A stretch of DNA of 64,000 nucleotides from Ridgeia piscesae (taxonomy: Eukaryota; Annelida; Polychaeta; Sabellida; Siboglinidae): assembly GCA_025642075.2 (NCBI GenBank), contig JAODUO010000077.1, positions 539,501 through 603,500 on the forward strand. Reading direction: 5' to 3'. Shown here one piece after another: positions 60,330 to 64,000 of this stretch. The notes beneath the pieces were generated by a model, which searched no databases, had not been told where the DNA came from, and saw only the letters and a list, made by a program, of their open reading frames with translations. Position numbers and translations under genes: made by a program. The first letter of the stretch is position 1. Each line of letters opens with the position of its first letter.

Positions 60330-61533
60330 TACATCAATCATATTATCATACAACATGTACAATGGAATCAGTCACAGCATGCAGCAAATAAATACTTCCC
60401 AATAGATCTAAATCTGGTGCAACCTTGCCAGTGTTGCACCTGAGAGTGACTGACCACTCATTAGAATGTGTTCACTGAAATGTGGAATTTTGAACAACTG
60501 CCTTTGTGCTTTTTTTAACCATATCAGTACTACAGCCCTTAGATCACTGAATAATGCATGAATTGACATGAACATCGACTGCACCACTTCAACTGAAAAT
60601 TTCTGCTGCAATAATGCATTTTATCAATAGAAACATCATACATATTCTGAAATTTGAATACTCAACAAGTAATGTTGTTAGGATATGTTTTAATTTCATA
60701 ATCATAAACCTTACAAATACGTCATTCACAATTAGCATAATGACCGAATTTACTGCTGCTGTTAGTTGCAGGTTTGCCTCTGTCAGAATTTTTTACAAAA
60801 ACTATTATTGCCAGCGTTATTTATTTACTACAATTATCATCGGCTATATCTGACAAAATACATCACTAATATTATAAAAACAATCCATCTACATAAGTTA
60901 TTTGGAAAATTGCCATCAATGACATAAGTAATGTCGTCCACGATTACCTCACTCAAATATTTTTGCAATAAATTACACAAAAAATGCACAAATCTTGAAA
61001 TAATTCAACAGGGCGATAATGCATTATTAGCAGTATTATTATGCTAAGACACCAGCCTTAATGGCGATATATATTTAGATTCGACAGAGCTGCTAGTTGT
61101 ATTTATAAACAATTTGAATAGCAGACATCAATGCCGCAGTTGCAACCTGTCACATTCAAATATCACACACCATGCGGCTGCAATAGCGGACTGTCATACG
61201 GAAATGATTAAAGCATTGTCAGAAAGGGAATCAGAGGACAATGTTCCAAAGACATGAATGGATATAGAAAGAGGTGAATGGTGTCTCTGGCAGGAGTGTA
61301 TTAATGTATTAGTCTCAATAGTCTGTATGTTGTGCTCTCAAATATTTGATCGAAACAAAATTGTTATAGCGAAAAAAGCAATTTTACTTTAGCTTCAAAA
61401 GCAGTAGTAATGGATTACCACCGTGACTCCACAGTGAATAATTTAATTGTTTTCTATCACAGAAATGTACACATAAAGTTAATTAACATTGCATTTAAAA
61501 ATGAACACATCATGGTCTCTTTGCCATTATATG

Positions 61534-61593
<60 letters not shown>

Positions 61594-62155
61594 TAATACT
61601 TACCCCGGCTACTTAGTCACCTTTAAGTTATTAAGTTTTCAGTTTAGGGGTCTCTTTTGACTTGACCTGTGGTCTTTTGTGAACACAAAAGACACATTTG
61701 TAAAACAATCAAAAATAGTGTCCAACCTGTCCAGCTATAACAAATTGACACAGCTGGCAGTAGGTTGATTGTTTCAAATCAGACAATCACCAACATTATT
61801 TTCTGTTTGTAATATTGATTGATGAGTGAGTTTAGCTATTTACATTGTTATGGTTTTGTTTTGCCATGTTTCAGTCCCTCTCATTTTCGCTGCACATTTG
61901 TGCTGAGTAATGACAAAGATTGACACTAATTAGATAGTTCGTAAAATTTGATTATTTACCACATCCTCAATGTAGTGTCCAAGAATAAACAGTCTGACTT
62001 GACTCGTGTTCAATGATGCAGAACCAGCCTGGGTGCACTTGTCCGTGTCCAATCTTTTATAAGGTGCACCTGATTTGTCAGTTTGCTGTGGTGACTGTTG
62101 TGTAAAAGAGCAATAAAAGGCTGCAAATCCACAATACCTCTGCTAGAATGTGTGT
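60330..62155. other. No gene seen; contains a (TA)n tract
   Basis: AT-rich DNA with (AT)n at about 61535-61590. Small frames here have no splice or homology support. Confidence 0.5.
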
Positions 62156-62159
62156 CTGT

Positions 62160-63850
62160 TGATGCATAGCACTGGTGATTGCCTGGCTGTCTTAGATGGA
62201 CGGACTGGCTGTCTTAGATTGCCTGGCTATCATAGATGGACTGGCTGTCTTAGATTGCCTGGCTATCATAGATGGACTGGCTGTCTTAGATGGACTGGCT
62301 GTCTTAGATTGCCTGGCAGTCTTAGATGGACTGGCTGTCTTAGATTGCCTGGCTGTCTGAGATGGACTGGCTTCTTAGATTGCCTGGCTGTCTTAAATGG
62401 ATTGGTCGTCTTAGATTGCCTTGCTGTCTTAGATAGACTGGCTGACTTAGATTGTCTGGCTGTCTTAGATTGTATGGCTGTCTTAGATTGTATGGGTATC
62501 TTAGATTGTATGGCTGTCTTAGATTGTATGGCTGTCTTAGATTGTATGGCTGTCTTAGATTGTATGGCTGTCTTAGATTGTCTGGCTGTCTTAGATTGTA
62601 TGGCTGTCTTAGAGTGTATGGCTGTCTTAGATTGTATGGCTGTCTTAGATTGTATGGCTGTCTTAGATTGTCTGGCTGTCTTAGATTGTCTGGCTGTCTT
62701 AGATTGTATGGCTGTCTTAGATTGTATGGCTGTCTTAGATTGCATGGCTGTCTTAGATGGACTGGCTGACTTAGATTGTCTGGCTGTTTTAGATTGCATG
62801 GAGTCTTAGAGTGCCTGGCTGTCTTAGATTGTATGGCTGTCTTAGATTGCATGGCTGTCTTAGATGGACTGGCTGACTTAGATTGTCTGGCTGTTTTAGA
62901 TTGCATGTATTCTTAGAATGTATGGCTGTCTTAGATTGTATGGCTGTCTTAGATTGTATGGCTGTCTTAGATTGTCTGGCTGTCTTAGATTGTTTGGATG
63001 TCTTAGATTGTCTGGATGTCTTAGATTGTATGGCTGTCTTAGATTGTATGGCTGTCTTAGAATGTATGGCTGACTTAGATTGTATGGCTGTCTTAGATTG
63101 TGTGGCTGTCTTAGATTGTATGGTTGTCTTAGATTGTATGGTTGTCTTAGATTGTATGGCTGTCTTAGATTGTGTGGCTGTCTTAGATTGTATGGCTGTC
63201 TTAGATTGTATGGTTGTCTTAGATTGTATGGCTGTCTTAGATTGTATGGCTATCTTTGACTGCATATATGTCTTAGATTGCATGGCTGTCTTAGATGGAC
63301 TGGCTGACTTAGATTGTCTGGCTGTTTTAGATTGCATGTAGTCTTAGAATGTATGGCTGTCTTAGATTGTATGGCTGTCTTAGATTGTATGGCTGTCTTA
63401 GATTGTCTGGATGTCTTAGATTGTCTGGATGTCTTAGATTGTATGGCTGTCGTAGATTGTATGGCTGTCTTAGAATGTATGGCTGTCTTAGATTGTCTGG
63501 CTGTCTTAGATTGTATGGCTGCCTTAGATTGTATGGCTGTCTTAGATTGTATGGTTGTCTTAGATTGTATGGCTGTCTTAGATTGTATGGCTATCTTTGA
63601 TTGCATGCGTGTCTTAGATTGCATGGAGTCTTAGAGTGCCTGGCTGTCTTAGATTGTATGGCCGTCTTAGAATGTATGGCCATCTTAGATTGCATGGCTG
63701 TCTTAGAATGTATGGCTATCTTAAATTGCATGCCTGTCTTAGATTGCATGGCTGTCATAGATTACCTAACTGTCTTAGATTGATTGGCTGTCTTACATTA
63801 TCTGTCAGTCTTAGATGACCTGGCTGTATTAGAGTATCTGACTGCATATG
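62160..63850. repeat. 18-bp minisatellite (TGGCTGTCTTAGATTGTA) with higher-order structure
   Basis: About 90 units. The period is a multiple of three, so both strands carry long frames, (MAVLDC)n on plus and (QSKTAI)n on minus. A variant cluster, GATGGACTGGCTGACTTAGA then TTGTCTGGCTGTTTTAGATT, recurs near 62755, 62867 and 63295, so blocks of about 110 and 430 bp were themselves duplicated. No codon or splice evidence supports a gene. Confidence 0.95.
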
Positions 63851-64000
63851 TTGATATACTGTTGATTGGAGGCCATTTAAGTTACAGTCTAGATTCTTTG
63901 AACAGTCTATCAAGAAATTGTATTTATTTTATCTGTATAGCTTGTTTCAATTATGGTAAATATTCAAATATGGGTGGGTAACATTTTACTTAGTTGTAGC

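Noticed and set aside
62150..63981. Possible repeat protein (MAVLDC)n or (QSKTAI)n
   Set aside because: In-frame minisatellite with open frames on both strands; no upstream exon, domain or codon bias seen. Kept only as a low-interest finding.

Overview
This is eukaryotic, intron-rich animal DNA, not bacterial. Genes are split into short exons with GT/AG junctions. Ribosomal protein eL24 has a TOP-like start, and CR1/L2-type and other non-LTR retrotransposons, hAT elements, tRNA-derived SINEs and very many minisatellites are present. A 2A-like peptide at the front of the CR1-type element and the look of the LINE proteins suggest a marine invertebrate, probably a mollusc or other lophotrochozoan. 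That placement is inference.

Three genes can be reconstructed exon by exon with matching splice phases. (1) CEP97, minus strand, initiator ATG at 28930, running leftwards to at least 2913. I find 13 coding exons; exons 1-9 are secure by protein similarity, and exons 10-13 rest mainly on phase, splice sites and open frame. The 3' end is not identified and probably lies outside the window. (2) RPL24 (eL24), plus strand, 42220-45662, five exons, 153 residues, complete. (3) PACRG, minus strand, 55774 (chosen ATG) to 49278, five exons, about 249 residues, complete apart from uncertainty about a 5' exon. A fourth gene is seen only as its first coding exon: 56133-56280, plus strand, with a mitochondrial-type leader, divergent from PACRG across a short shared promoter.

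Region by region: 0-29 kb is the CEP97 locus, with eight large minisatellite arrays (about 11 kb in total) filling its introns. 29-42 kb is intergenic DNA with two LINE remnants (33.2-34.1 and 34.9-39.2 kb), a SINE, and a long composite microsatellite. 42.2-45.7 kb is RPL24. 45.7-49.3 kb is intergenic with a diverged tandem repeat. 49.3-55.8 kb is PACRG, with a 1 kb pentanucleotide satellite in one intron and a SINE in another. 56-64 kb holds the start of the mitochondrial-type gene, a nest of hAT inside hAT inside LINE, and an 18-bp minisatellite with higher-order structure.

CEP97 and PACRG are both centriole/cilium proteins, and RFX X-box-like motifs occur near both. The head-to-head RPL24-CEP97 pair has the same arrangement as in human 3q12.3.

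The most unusual observation is that several CEP97 intronic minisatellites are built from the gene's own splice junctions. Intron 5 carries about 105 copies of the exon 5 donor junction. Intron 6 consists entirely of copies of its own 5' junction (exon 6 LRR codons plus donor) and of its own 3' junction (acceptor plus first six bases of exon 7).
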